A stretch of 64,000 nt of DNA from Paludibacteraceae bacterium (GTDB taxonomy: Bacteria > Bacteroidota > Bacteroidia > Bacteroidales > Paludibacteraceae): assembly GCA_017412245.1 (NCBI GenBank), contig JAFPYI010000033.1:94456-158455 (forward strand). The letters run 5' to 3'. Numbering within the stretch: position 1 is the stretch's first letter; each line of letters begins with the position of its first letter. The notes beneath the pieces were generated by a model. That model saw only the letters and a program-made list of their open reading frames with translations, was not told where the DNA came from and searched no databases. This document shows, piece by piece, positions 35,263 through 43,087 of the stretch. The position numbers and the translations under genes are program-made.

Positions 35263-36173
35263 GAATGATTGCTTAGACCGAGCAGACCTTTAGATACATT
35301 AGCACGGAATCGGATTAGTTTCCAGCCTTTTGCGGGTTGGAAACTAATTGTATATATGAGGAGTAAAACAATGGTTCCCATCCATTTGATACACTCAGAA
35401 AATAGTCTCTGGATGTATTTCGTTTGGCTGATGGCGATAGTTCGTTGCCGTTCACTAATGCCTATTTGTAGCGTTAGGCGATCAAAATAGTGCTGTTCTA
35501 ATTTAGATTGAGGGATGATATGATGGAGAACGGGAGAAGGTAAGTATAATACTTGCATTCCCAAGGCGTGCATCTTATCAAAGATATCTTTTTCCTCCGA
35601 TCCCATTAAATTTCTTCCCTTGCGTCCAAGATTGGTATTAAAGAGACCTATTTGGTCAAAAACGCTTTTCCGATAAGCAGCATTTCCTCCTCCCGGATAT
35701 CGCCCATGCGGATATTCCCGAACATTCTTTCCATAGTCCATCCATGCTGTTAAAAGCGCTTTGGCATATGGTGTCATCCAAGAAGGTTCGGAAGTCTCAT
35801 ATAGCGGTTGAATAGGCCCGCCGCATGCCATTGTTTCCGGATGGGCAGCAAACCATTCAGCATAATCTCGCAGATAATTTGAGTCCACTAACGCATCGTC
35901 GTCAATATAGACGATAATATCTCCGCGCGATTCTTTTATGCCGCGATTGCGTGCGGCAGAAAGACCTTGTTCCGGTTCAGTAGTGTAACGGAATTGAACA
36001 TCAGGATGGCTTGTAGCAAACTCTTCACAGATTTCGTGTGTGTTGTCTGTACAATTATTATCCACCAAGAGGATTTCATATTCCTCTTTTGGAAAATCAT
36101 TCGCTGCAATACTTTCTAATAACGGACGTATATATTTTGCGCGATTATATGTACAGATGATAGCAGTTAGCAT
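35259..36173 (-). CDS. Glycosyltransferase family 2
   Basis: 304 residues. The N-terminal TAIICTYNRAKYIRPLLESI is the GT-A start, ILLVDNNCTDNTHEI the nucleotide site, QGLSAARNRGIKESRGDIIVYIDDDALV holds the D-x-D metal motif, and PGGGNAAYRKSVF follows. Near the C-terminus is one probable membrane helix (IVLLLIYTISFQ). Last gene of the minus-strand glycan group; the sugar is unknown. Confidence 0.9.
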   Translation of the reverse strand: MLTAIICTYNRAKYIRPLLESIAANDFPKEEYEILLVDNNCTDNTHEICEEFATSHPDVQFRYTTEPEQGLSAARNRGIKESRGDIIVYIDDDALVDSNYLRDYAEWFAAHPETMACGGPIQPLYETSEPSWMTPYAKALLTAWMDYGKNVREYPHGRYPGGGNAAYRKSVFDQIGLFNTNLGRKGRNLMGSEEKDIFDKMHALGMQVLYLPSPVLHHIIPQSKLEQHYFDRLTLQIGISERQRTIAISQTKYIQRLFSECIKWMGTIVLLLIYTISFQPAKGWKLIRFRANVSKGLLGLSNHS

Positions 36174-36180
36174 AGGCGTT

Positions 36181-37218
36181 TTATTCGGCTATAACCGGTT
36201 CTCCGATAGGTGTAACAATACTTTGCATGATCGCAGGCAACTGTTCCCATGCCGGAGTATTCTTCACCATCGGTATAAAAGAATAGCATTGAACTCCGCG
36301 CTGTGATACATACAAGGCCACTGACGACATTCCGCAATAAAACTCCTGAGAAGGAGCAACGAGTATCTGCTCTAAAATAGAGTCCCTCGGTAGGATGATG
36401 CAATCCTTAAAACAACGCTTCAACAGATGAATATATTGTTCTTTAATGGCTGTGTTCTGCGGCGCGTCAAACCGTGGATGCAGTTTGCAGGCGATAGTTT
36501 TCTGTTCTCTTGTACAGATTTTCTCGCTCAATTGGCGATAAACCCGCTCCGTCGTATCTATGTCAAGCAATTGATACCAAGGGTCAATAGAGATTACAAC
36601 TTGCGGTAAGTTATCCGTCGTTTTTCTTTCATCAAACGGGTTACCGATTACTCGCAGTGCCTTTTGGTGTAAAGGAAAACACTTATCGGAAGTAGCAATA
36701 CATCCGCGGAACTTAGGATGGTTAGTGGTAATAAAATGATTTTTCACACAGAAGATACGCGGGAATAGTGGTTTCAACACGCACTTGTATACTATGTATC
36801 TCCATCCATTGAAAGTCTGTGGATTAAACTGCCGGTATGAGGCCAATCCATCTTCAATGATGTAATATCCAGTGCAATTGGGTTTGCTTACCATCAAACT
36901 GCATATGTCATTGGAACAGACAGGAGAATACCATATAAAGGGTTCACCTTGTAGGAAGGGGTCCACTTTACTATCAAAATCCAGTATGTTAGCCTTTGTT
37001 CGTCTCACATTCATTCCTGCGAAGACACGCCCTGTATGTTTGTCTACGTTATAATCCGTAGTTATCTGCTGAGGGAAGGCATCGCGGTAGGAGACTGGCA
37101 GTTGATAGTTGCGTACTAACAACAGACAGCATTCTTCTTTCTTCAATCCATCTAACTGAATAATCTTATTGGCAATGAAGAAAGTTAGATTACTTGAGAC
37201 AAAAAAGACATGTTTCAT
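36181..37218 (-). CDS. Sialyltransferase-like glycosyltransferase (GT52/GT38-type motifs)
   Basis: 345 residues from the ATG at 37216-37218, which overlaps the neuA stop (ATGA). It has the three short motifs known from bacterial sialyltransferases: an acidic pair plus Gly in YYIIEDGLASYR (residues 122-124), a His-Pro in KLHPRF (247-248) and a Ser pair in CGMSSVALY (298-299). The start KHVFFVSSNLTFFIA also fits the first Rossmann half. Directly downstream of neuB and neuA, so transfer of a nonulosonic acid from its CMP form is a sound inference. Acceptor and linkage are unknown. No signal peptide. Confidence 0.7.
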   Translation of the reverse strand: MKHVFFVSSNLTFFIANKIIQLDGLKKEECCLLLVRNYQLPVSYRDAFPQQITTDYNVDKHTGRVFAGMNVRRTKANILDFDSKVDPFLQGEPFIWYSPVCSNDICSLMVSKPNCTGYYIIEDGLASYRQFNPQTFNGWRYIVYKCVLKPLFPRIFCVKNHFITTNHPKFRGCIATSDKCFPLHQKALRVIGNPFDERKTTDNLPQVVISIDPWYQLLDIDTTERVYRQLSEKICTREQKTIACKLHPRFDAPQNTAIKEQYIHLLKRCFKDCIILPRDSILEQILVAPSQEFYCGMSSVALYVSQRGVQCYSFIPMVKNTPAWEQLPAIMQSIVTPIGEPVIAE

Positions 37219-37886
37219 GATAAATGTCTTTTGATTATATTTTCCAGATATTCCCAATCTTCAGGTTCGTCAATCTCGGTAGCGGTATATTCCGGCATTT
37301 CGTATATCGCAATTTTGCCACTTAAGCGGTTCTTGTCACGTAAAATATTTGCAACTGTATTGATATAAAATGCTCCATTCTCCATCATCATTCCATCGAA
37401 TTCTTGCCGCCGTGGGCGATGCTTGTAATCGTAGTTGATTGGTGTCCCGTTTTCTCGCCAGAAGAATCGTTTGTTTCGTACACAAGAGAGCAAAGAGTCC
37501 GCGTTAGACGAACGATATTGCAGCAATGCTTCACTGAAATGTTGTGTCTGTGTAAGCGGTGAGGTGGCTTGCACGAGCATAAAGATATCTTCGTTATGCA
37601 AGGAGCACACACTAAGATACTCCAATATCACGCTCTCCGTAGATGCTGTGTCAGTTGCGTTTTCTGCTGCACGACGATAGATTTCTGTCTTGCTGTAAGA
37701 ACGTTGCATCACCACTTGCTCAATAGCATCGGAGTCGGTAGCTACGATGATTTTATCTACACTCGGGCAATGCTCCAAAGCTTCAATTGCCCAACATACC
37801 AATGGTTTGCCTGCTAAGGGTTTTATATTTTTGAGAGGTATGGACTTGCTACCTCCTCTAACCGGTATAAATGCTATTACCGCCAT
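37215..37886 (-). CDS. neuA: NeuA-like CMP-nonulosonate cytidylyltransferase
   Basis: 223 residues. IAFIPVRGGSKSIPLKNIKPLAGKP-type start (residues 4-28) is the CTP-binding motif of acylneuraminate cytidylyltransferases; IIVATDSDAIEQV and ATDTASTESVILEYL follow, and MLVQATSPLTQTQHF is the conserved LQPTSP-type loop. It activates a nine-carbon keto acid as the CMP sugar. Which acid (Neu5Ac, KDN, legionaminate or another) is not told by the sequence. One base downstream of neuB. Confidence 0.88.
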   Translation of the reverse strand: MAVIAFIPVRGGSKSIPLKNIKPLAGKPLVCWAIEALEHCPSVDKIIVATDSDAIEQVVMQRSYSKTEIYRRAAENATDTASTESVILEYLSVCSLHNEDIFMLVQATSPLTQTQHFSEALLQYRSSNADSLLSCVRNKRFFWRENGTPINYDYKHRPRRQEFDGMMMENGAFYINTVANILRDKNRLSGKIAIYEMPEYTATEIDEPEDWEYLENIIKRHLS

Positions 37887-37887
37887 T

Positions 37888-38760
37888 CTACCACTTGATT
37901 TGGTTTTGTTTCAGTTTTTTGCGTTGAACGTCTTCAATAGGAAGTATTTCTTCGCGTTTATAGGTAAGTGCTTTTGCTACGGCTCTACAGTCACGTGCCA
38001 GTTTCCGAACTCCATCCGGTTCTAATGACGCTGCATGATCGGTTCCTTTCCATGTTCTATCCAAAGTATAATGGCGTTCTATCCATTCTGCGCCTAATGC
38101 AACAGCAGCTGAGTCTACCGCAATGCCTAAATGATGTCCAGAGAAACCGATGGCTTTGACGCGATCCCGGTATTGCTCACGCATGCGTTTGAGTTCCAAT
38201 AAACAGATATCCTCAAACGGTACAGGATAACCAGAAGTGCAATTATATATTACAAGATCTTGATTTCTTTTCTTTTCCTCAAAGAAACGAATGATTTGTT
38301 CTTCTTCCGCTTTGGTAGTCATTCCGAAAGATACATGTATCTCTCCCTCAAAATTGTCACAAAGATAACCCAGTAATTCTTTATTAAGATTGCATGCAGA
38401 GGGAATCTTAATCAGTTTTGGATTTAGAGAAGTAATCTCTTTGGCTGAAGTCAAATCCCACACAGAAGTGGAATATTCAATTCCGAATTCTTGACACCAT
38501 TGCTGTAGTTGTCTATGTTGGTCGAGAGTGAATTCCAAAAACTCTCGATGCTGTCCGTATGTTTCTCCGTAGGAATTTTCTGGATGCGGATGTGGAGCAT
38601 TGTACTCTTCCGGGGTTAATAATTCCCGATTGCATCGTTTTTGAAATTTTACGACATCCGCTTTACAATAGGTGGCAGCGGTTTGTATCATTTCACGTGC
38701 AATCGCCATATCCCCTTTGTGATTACATCCGATTTCTGCTACAATGATAGGTGCTTTCAT
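37888..38760 (-). CDS. neuB: NeuB-like nonulosonic acid synthase without SAF domain
   Basis: 290 residues. The TIM-barrel synthase domain is complete: IVAEIGCNHKGDMAIAREMI, DVVKFQKRCNRELLTPEEY, STSVWDLTSAKEI, LIKIPSACNLNKELL, YNCTSGYPVPFEDICL and GFSGHHLGIAVDSAAVALGA. Such enzymes condense PEP with ManNAc, ManNAc-6-P or mannose-6-P. Standard NeuB has about 60 more residues (the antifreeze-like SAF domain); this one stops just after the barrel. A short form with an HAD phosphatase in the operon suggests a phosphorylated substrate and product, as in 9-phosphate pathways (inference). Confidence 0.88.
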   Translation of the reverse strand: MKAPIIVAEIGCNHKGDMAIAREMIQTAATYCKADVVKFQKRCNRELLTPEEYNAPHPHPENSYGETYGQHREFLEFTLDQHRQLQQWCQEFGIEYSTSVWDLTSAKEITSLNPKLIKIPSACNLNKELLGYLCDNFEGEIHVSFGMTTKAEEEQIIRFFEEKKRNQDLVIYNCTSGYPVPFEDICLLELKRMREQYRDRVKAIGFSGHHLGIAVDSAAVALGAEWIERHYTLDRTWKGTDHAASLEPDGVRKLARDCRAVAKALTYKREEILPIEDVQRKKLKQNQIKW

Positions 38761-38779
38761 TTGTTGTATATTTTTTAAT

Positions 38780-39910
38780 TTATTTCATATTTATAAATGC
38801 TTGAGTGAGGTAGGACCAAGCATATTTGTTTTTCTCCTTAATAAGGTACGCGGTGTAGGACTCTTTGCGGTTATTAGTAAAATAATCCAAGATGTCCGTA
38901 GCAATAGCGTCTGCATTCGGATTGGAGGCATATCCCATTTGATGGTCATGCACTATTTCTCCTAGTCCACCAACATTGGTAACTAACATTGGTTTTTCGA
39001 AGTGGAATGCCACTTGAGTCACACCTGATTGAGTTGCCGTCTTATAGGGCTGTACTATCAAATCCGCTGCTCCAAAATATTTTCGCAGGTCTGCATCCGG
39101 AATGAATTCATTACGAATGATTACTCGGTCTGTGAGACCGGACAATTCAATCTGCGAGCGGTATTTCTCTTCATCCTCATAGAACTCTCCGGCTACAATC
39201 AATTGCAAGTTCGGAAGTTGGTCCTTGATTTGCGCAAAGGCCTCAAGAAGCAAGTCCAATCCTTTGTATGCACGGACGAGCCCGAAGAAAAGCATATACT
39301 GCTTGTCAGTCGGCAGGTTGAGTGCTTTGCAAGCTTCTGCCTTTAGCATCTTATCTCCGTAATGGTCGTAAATAGGATGAGGAGAGAATGTTTTGGGGCG
39401 ATTTGTGATTTTTTGCTCAATCGACTCAATGTCTTTCACTACACTTTCAGAGAGTGCGACGAAAGCATCTTGAGAACGGACGAACGATGGAGCAAAAAGT
39501 TTGTCGAGTATAGAAGGTTCGTGCGGTAACATATTGTGTACCAGCGCAATACAACGTGTTCGCTTGTTGCGTTTGGCAATGCGACAGACGGTACTATATG
39601 CCGGTGCAAAAAATGCCATCCAATAGCAACAGATGAGCATGTCCGGCGCTGCTTTACGGAGAGCATGTCCCACGCGAATCCAGTTGAAAGGATTGCAAGA
39701 ATTGAGAATGCGATGGATAGGTAAGTCAATTGGCGCCGTTTCGGTGGAATATTGCGTCTTGCCCGGGAAGAGGAAAGACGGATATTGGAGTGTGAAAGTC
39801 CATACTTCCACTTGATGCCCTTCAGCCATGAACTGGCGAGCGAGTCGTTCGTTGAACGTCGCTAATCCTCCTCTGAAAGGATATGCTGTGCCAAGAAGTA
39901 TGATTTTCAT
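38780..39910 (-). CDS. Glycosyltransferase family 4
   Basis: 376 residues with the GT-B layout. LGTAYPFRGGLATFNERLAR is the N-terminal Gly-rich acceptor loop; YMLFFGLVRAYKGLDLLLEA starts the C-domain, and DLIVQPYKTATQSGVTQVAFHFEKPMLVTNVGGLGE carries the E/S-x7-E-like donor site and GG motif. Adds a sugar to a surface glycan; donor unknown. Between the IspD-like gene (7 bases) and neuB (19 bases). Confidence 0.9.
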   Translation of the reverse strand: MKIILLGTAYPFRGGLATFNERLARQFMAEGHQVEVWTFTLQYPSFLFPGKTQYSTETAPIDLPIHRILNSCNPFNWIRVGHALRKAAPDMLICCYWMAFFAPAYSTVCRIAKRNKRTRCIALVHNMLPHEPSILDKLFAPSFVRSQDAFVALSESVVKDIESIEQKITNRPKTFSPHPIYDHYGDKMLKAEACKALNLPTDKQYMLFFGLVRAYKGLDLLLEAFAQIKDQLPNLQLIVAGEFYEDEEKYRSQIELSGLTDRVIIRNEFIPDADLRKYFGAADLIVQPYKTATQSGVTQVAFHFEKPMLVTNVGGLGEIVHDHQMGYASNPNADAIATDILDYFTNNRKESYTAYLIKEKNKYAWSYLTQAFINMK

Positions 39911-39917
39911 TCTCTTG

Positions 39918-40598
39918 TTATTGTAAATCAGTCAAATACGTTATTTTTCGGTTGCTTTCTTCGCCTTCGACGATATGTACGGATACTTCAGGATTGTAAG
40001 TCATCAGTATTCCTACATCGTCCGTGGCTTGGATATTTTTTTTCTCAATGGCTCGCATGTATGCCGTTCCAATAACCGCATAATGGAATGCTTGCGGTGT
40101 TTGGGCACGCATGAATTGTTTGCGATCTTTGATATCTGCCACTTCGTCTTTTTGCACTTGATAGAGTGTGTCCGTAACCGGTACTGCAACAGCTACAGCC
40201 CAATGTGTTTTGAGAGCATTTCCAACACGTTCGATGATCTCTTGCGAGACGAAAGGTCTTGCCGCATCGTGGAACCAATAGAAGGTATCCGGGTCTGTTT
40301 TGTCCTCATTGAGATATGCGCTGATGGCATTCCACGAACTCTCCCATCGTTCTTGTCCTCCGGGAATCAGTTTGCGCACTTTCGTCCATGCGTTTTGACT
40401 GATAATCATTTGTGCCTCTTGTAACCAGTCAGGGTGCATGACAAGCGCTATTTCTGTAGTAAATGGTGCTTGCTCAAATGCGTCGATAGCGTGCTCGAGA
40501 ACTGTTCTTCCGTCCGCGAGAGGGAGTAACTGCTTAGGAGTATTTTCTCCAACTCTGCTGCCGATACCTCCGGCTAATATAAAAACTATGTTGCGCAT
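39918..40598 (-). CDS. IspD/TarI-like cytidylyltransferase
   Basis: 226 residues. FILAGGIGSRVGENTPKQLL is the nucleotide-binding start of the IspD superfamily; GGQERWESSWNAI and FHDAARPFVSQEII (H-D-A-A-R-P) are the signature. IspD makes 4-diphosphocytidyl-methylerythritol for isoprenoids; TarI-type relatives make CDP-ribitol for glycans. Location in a glycan gene group favours the second role, while a housekeeping ispD cannot be excluded. The 109-bp space upstream holds an 11-bp array. Confidence 0.82.
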   Translation of the reverse strand: MRNIVFILAGGIGSRVGENTPKQLLPLADGRTVLEHAIDAFEQAPFTTEIALVMHPDWLQEAQMIISQNAWTKVRKLIPGGQERWESSWNAISAYLNEDKTDPDTFYWFHDAARPFVSQEIIERVGNALKTHWAVAVAVPVTDTLYQVQKDEVADIKDRKQFMRAQTPQAFHYAVIGTAYMRAIEKKNIQATDDVGILMTYNPEVSVHIVEGEESNRKITYLTDLQ

Positions 40599-40620
40599 AT
40601 GTGTTCTTTGTTCTTATCTC

Positions 40621-40702
40621 CGTATCAGATTCGTAAATGGCTCGTAAATGGTTCGAGATAACCCCGTTCCGATAGTCTCTCGCATCTGTCTCGCTAGTCT
40701 GA
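40621..40702 (+). repeat. Eight-unit 11-bp array with one phase shift
   Basis: CG at 40621, 40632, 40643, 40654 and 40665, all 11 bp apart; after a 5-bp slip again at 40670, 40681 and 40692. It shares units with the array at 18408 (CGTAAATGGTT in both). Located between the KdsC-like and IspD-like genes, filling most of the 109-bp gap. Confidence 0.85.
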
Positions 40703-40707
40703 TTTGG

Positions 40708-41196
40708 TTATTCTGATGCAAGGATGGCATCTGTCATTTCTCTAACGGCACCTTGTCCTCCCGGAGTTTTAAGGATTCGTATGTTCGGCAGTGCCAAAAC
40801 TTCCGGTCTCGCGTTCGGTGGACAGCAAGGATAGCCAACAGCAGAGAGGAGTTCGATATCATTGATATCGTCACCCACATAACAAACGTCTGCAAATGTG
40901 ATTCCTAACTGGTTGCAAATCTCTTGCGCTGCCTGTAATTTGCTTTGCGTCTTCGGATTGATGCGACTTCCGACGCCTAAATACAGGAATTGCAGGTGCA
41001 ATTTCTCTGCCCGTGCTTTGACGATAGGCGAGTCTTCGGAAGTAAGAATTCCGCAAGGAATGCCTGCTTGCTGCAGACGAACCATTCCCATACCATCATA
41101 AACGCAAAAGCGTTTCATAGCATCGCCATCTGCCGTATAATACATTCCGCCATCAGTTAGACAGCCATCAACATCTGTCAAAAATAATTTTATCAT
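40708..41196 (-). CDS. KdsC-like HAD phosphatase (YrbI family)
   Basis: 162 residues, cap-less HAD fold. LFLTDVDGCLTDGGMYY is motif I with the nucleophile Asp and the acid/base Asp; ILTSEDSPIVKARAEKL holds motif II, and CYVGDDINDIELL is motif IV. Relatives dephosphorylate KDO-8-P, or 9-phosphates of Neu5Ac or KDN. In an operon with NeuB-like and NeuA-like proteins a nonulosonate-9-phosphate is the most likely substrate (inference). Overlaps thiL by four bases (ATGA). Confidence 0.88.
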   Translation of the reverse strand: MIKLFLTDVDGCLTDGGMYYTADGDAMKRFCVYDGMGMVRLQQAGIPCGILTSEDSPIVKARAEKLHLQFLYLGVGSRINPKTQSKLQAAQEICNQLGITFADVCYVGDDINDIELLSAVGYPCCPPNARPEVLALPNIRILKTPGGQGAVREMTDAILASE

Positions 41197-42224
41197 TGTC
41201 CATTGAAGGCTTGCCAGCCTTGTGCTTTAAGGGTTATTTCTTCTCCGTTGCGTCCGATGAGGTTCAGACCATATTCGGGTTTAGTGATATGTCCGATGAT
41301 GTACAAATCCTCGATAGGAATGAGTTTTTCGTAGTCATCCAAGGAACAAGTGAAGAGCAGTTCGTAGTCTTCTCCTCCATTGAGCGCACAGGTAACAATA
41401 TTGAGATTCATCTCTTCCGCCAGCGCTGCAGCTTGGAAGTCGATAGGCAGTTTGTCTTCGTAAATGCAACAGCCTACTTTTGATTGCGAACAGATATGCA
41501 TAAGTTCAGACGAGAGACCATCGGAAATATCCATCATCGCAGTCGGTTTAACGCCTGCTTTGCGTAATGCTTCAATAATGTCTTTTCTTGCTTCCGGCTT
41601 TAATTGACGTTGGAGCAAGTACTCTTTGCCTTCGAAGGCCAGTTGTGTCTTATCATCCGATTGTGCCACTTGGCGTTCGCGTTCAAGCAATTGGAGTCCC
41701 ATATATGCTGTCCCGAGATTTCCTGAGACACAGATAAGGTCGTTTAATTTAGCTCCGTTGCGATAGACAATATCTTTTGCTGCGGCTACTCCGAGGCAAG
41801 TGATGGAAATGGTCAGCCCTGTCATTGAAGCCGAAGTGTCACCTCCGACGATATCCACGTTATAGTGCTCACACGCAAGACGTATGCCGGAATAGAGCGC
41901 TTCGATATCTTCGACAGAGAACCGTCTGCTAATTCCGAGTGAAACAGTAATCTGTGTGGGCGTTCCGTTCATAGCATAGATATCTGAGAAATTGACTACT
42001 GCCGCTTTGTATCCAAGATGCTTAAGCGGCACATACTCAAGGTTGAAATGAATGCCCTCGAGCAGCAAATCAGTAGTCATGAGTACCTTTTTTGAACCGA
42101 AATCCATGACGGCACAATCATCTCCTACCGTGTATTTTGTAGAAGGTTGAGTCGGTTTGATGTCTTTTGTCAGTTTGCTGATGAGACCGAACTCACCGAG
42201 TGTTGAAATTTCCGTACGAGCCAT
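41193..42224 (-). CDS. thiL: ThiL, thiamine-monophosphate kinase
   Basis: 343 residues. It phosphorylates TMP to thiamine diphosphate. Features: EFGLISKLTKDI, VGDDCAVMDFGSKKVLMTTDLLLEGIHF (ATP and Mg binding, D-D-x-A), INFS-like VVNFSDIYAMNGTP, IVGGDTSAS, MMDISDGLSSEL and GGEDYELLFT. The first gene of the minus-strand run that continues into the glycan genes; the coupling of a vitamin kinase to the HAD gene by ATGA is worth noting. Promoter -7 element at 42245-42252. Confidence 0.94.
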   Translation of the reverse strand: MARTEISTLGEFGLISKLTKDIKPTQPSTKYTVGDDCAVMDFGSKKVLMTTDLLLEGIHFNLEYVPLKHLGYKAAVVNFSDIYAMNGTPTQITVSLGISRRFSVEDIEALYSGIRLACEHYNVDIVGGDTSASMTGLTISITCLGVAAAKDIVYRNGAKLNDLICVSGNLGTAYMGLQLLERERQVAQSDDKTQLAFEGKEYLLQRQLKPEARKDIIEALRKAGVKPTAMMDISDGLSSELMHICSQSKVGCCIYEDKLPIDFQAAALAEEMNLNIVTCALNGGEDYELLFTCSLDDYEKLIPIEDLYIIGHITKPEYGLNLIGRNGEEITLKAQGWQAFNGQ

Positions 42225-42244
42225 AATAATCCTAATTTAGCGTG

Positions 42245-42252
42245 CAAAGGTA
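42245..42252 (-). promoter_or_regulatory. Probable -7 element of the thiL promoter
   Basis: TACCTTTG on the minus strand, 21 bases from the thiL ATG. No good TTG is seen 20 bp further upstream, so only half of the promoter is recognisable. Confidence 0.5.
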
Positions 42253-42343
42253 GTAAAAATAGTTGATAATAGAAAGTTTCGGCATCAAAGTTCCTCTTTT
42301 TTTTCGGAAAAAGTGCACTTTTTTGTGAAAATGCGCGTGCGCG

Positions 42344-42375
42344 TTTGCGTATATGAGAAAAAAGTAGTACCTTTG
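42344..42375 (+). promoter_or_regulatory. Promoter of ruvA (and probably sprA)
   Basis: TTTG at 42344-42347, TACCTTTG at 42368-42375, spacer 20 bp. The leader before the ATG contains a small inverted repeat (TTGCAC/GTGCAA, 42385-42401) that could form a 5' stem. Confidence 0.8.
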
Positions 42376-42433
42376 CCCGCTAAATTGCACGTAATGTGCA
42401 ATCATGTGAACACGTTGCCAAATACAAACAATT

Positions 42434-43045
42434 ATGATAGAATACATTCACGGAACATTAACAGAACTGAATCCTACGGTAGCGATAGTAGAGGCAGCCG
42501 GAGTAGGGTACAACATTGCCATCACGTTGCCGACATACTCTGCCTTGGTTGGCCAAGAAGGAAAAGAGGCAATACTCTATACGACCGAAATTATTCGTGA
42601 AGACACGCATGAGTTATACGGTTTTGTCAATCGCGTAGAACGTGCGTTATTTGAGATGCTGATGACAGTTAGCGGCGTTGGCGCAGCGACGGCACGAATG
42701 ATTATGTCTGCTTTTTCCGCAACGGATCTGCATATGTTGATAGCAACCGGTAATTCCAAGGCGATGGCCAAAGTGAAAGGTTTGGGTCCTAAAACCGCGC
42801 AACGTATTATTGTTGACTTGAAAGACAAAGTGCTGAAGTTGGATTTAGGTGCTAATCCGAATGAGTTGCCGATGGAATTTGAAGATGGAGGAACCGATAA
42901 TGCGGTGAAGAGTGAGGCCGTAAGCGCATTGACTATGCTTGGATTCCCTGCTGCAGCCAGTGGTAAAGCAGTTGACAAGATTCTGAAAGCTGAGCCGAAT
43001 GCTAGCGTAGAAAGTGTAATCCGCAAAGCGTTGACAATGTTGTAA
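42434..43045 (+). CDS. ruvA: RuvA, Holliday-junction binding subunit
   Basis: 203 residues. It binds four-way junctions and loads RuvB. MIEYIHGTLTELNPTVAIVE is the OB-fold start; LFEMLMTVSGVGAATARMIM and AKVKGLGPKTAQRIIVDLKDK are the two helix-hairpin-helix motifs, and the C-terminal EAVSALTMLGFPAAASGKAV is domain III that meets RuvB. Followed by sprA after 38 bases. Confidence 0.96.
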   Translation: MIEYIHGTLTELNPTVAIVEAAGVGYNIAITLPTYSALVGQEGKEAILYTTEIIREDTHELYGFVNRVERALFEMLMTVSGVGAATARMIMSAFSATDLHMLIATGNSKAMAKVKGLGPKTAQRIIVDLKDKVLKLDLGANPNELPMEFEDGGTDNAVKSEAVSALTMLGFPAAASGKAVDKILKAEPNASVESVIRKALTML

Positions 43046-43057
43046 CCAACCCTTTTC

Positions 43058-43087
43058 ATGTCGAAAGTGAAAGACAAAATCCGTTGA
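43058..43087 (+). CDS. Possible nine-codon leader peptide in front of sprA
   Basis: ATG at 43058 opens MSKVKDKIR and stops at TGA 43085-43087, which overlaps the sprA TTG (43084-43086) as TTGA. The same overlap joins parB to the DUF5683 gene and that gene to mltD. The peptide is too short to judge by itself; the support is the exact overlap. Translation would bring ribosomes to the weak sprA start. Confidence 0.35.
   Translation: MSKVKDKIR

Noticed and set aside
35300-35345. Possible repeat or attachment site around the junction of yfhO and GT2 genes
   Set aside because: The repeated TTTCCAGCC/GGTTGGAAA is a short inverted repeat inside the GT2 coding end; no integrase or tRNA is nearby.
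39918-40598. Firm call as housekeeping ispD
   Set aside because: The superfamily motifs do not separate IspD from TarI-type enzymes, and the gene lies in a glycan cluster; kept as IspD/TarI-like.
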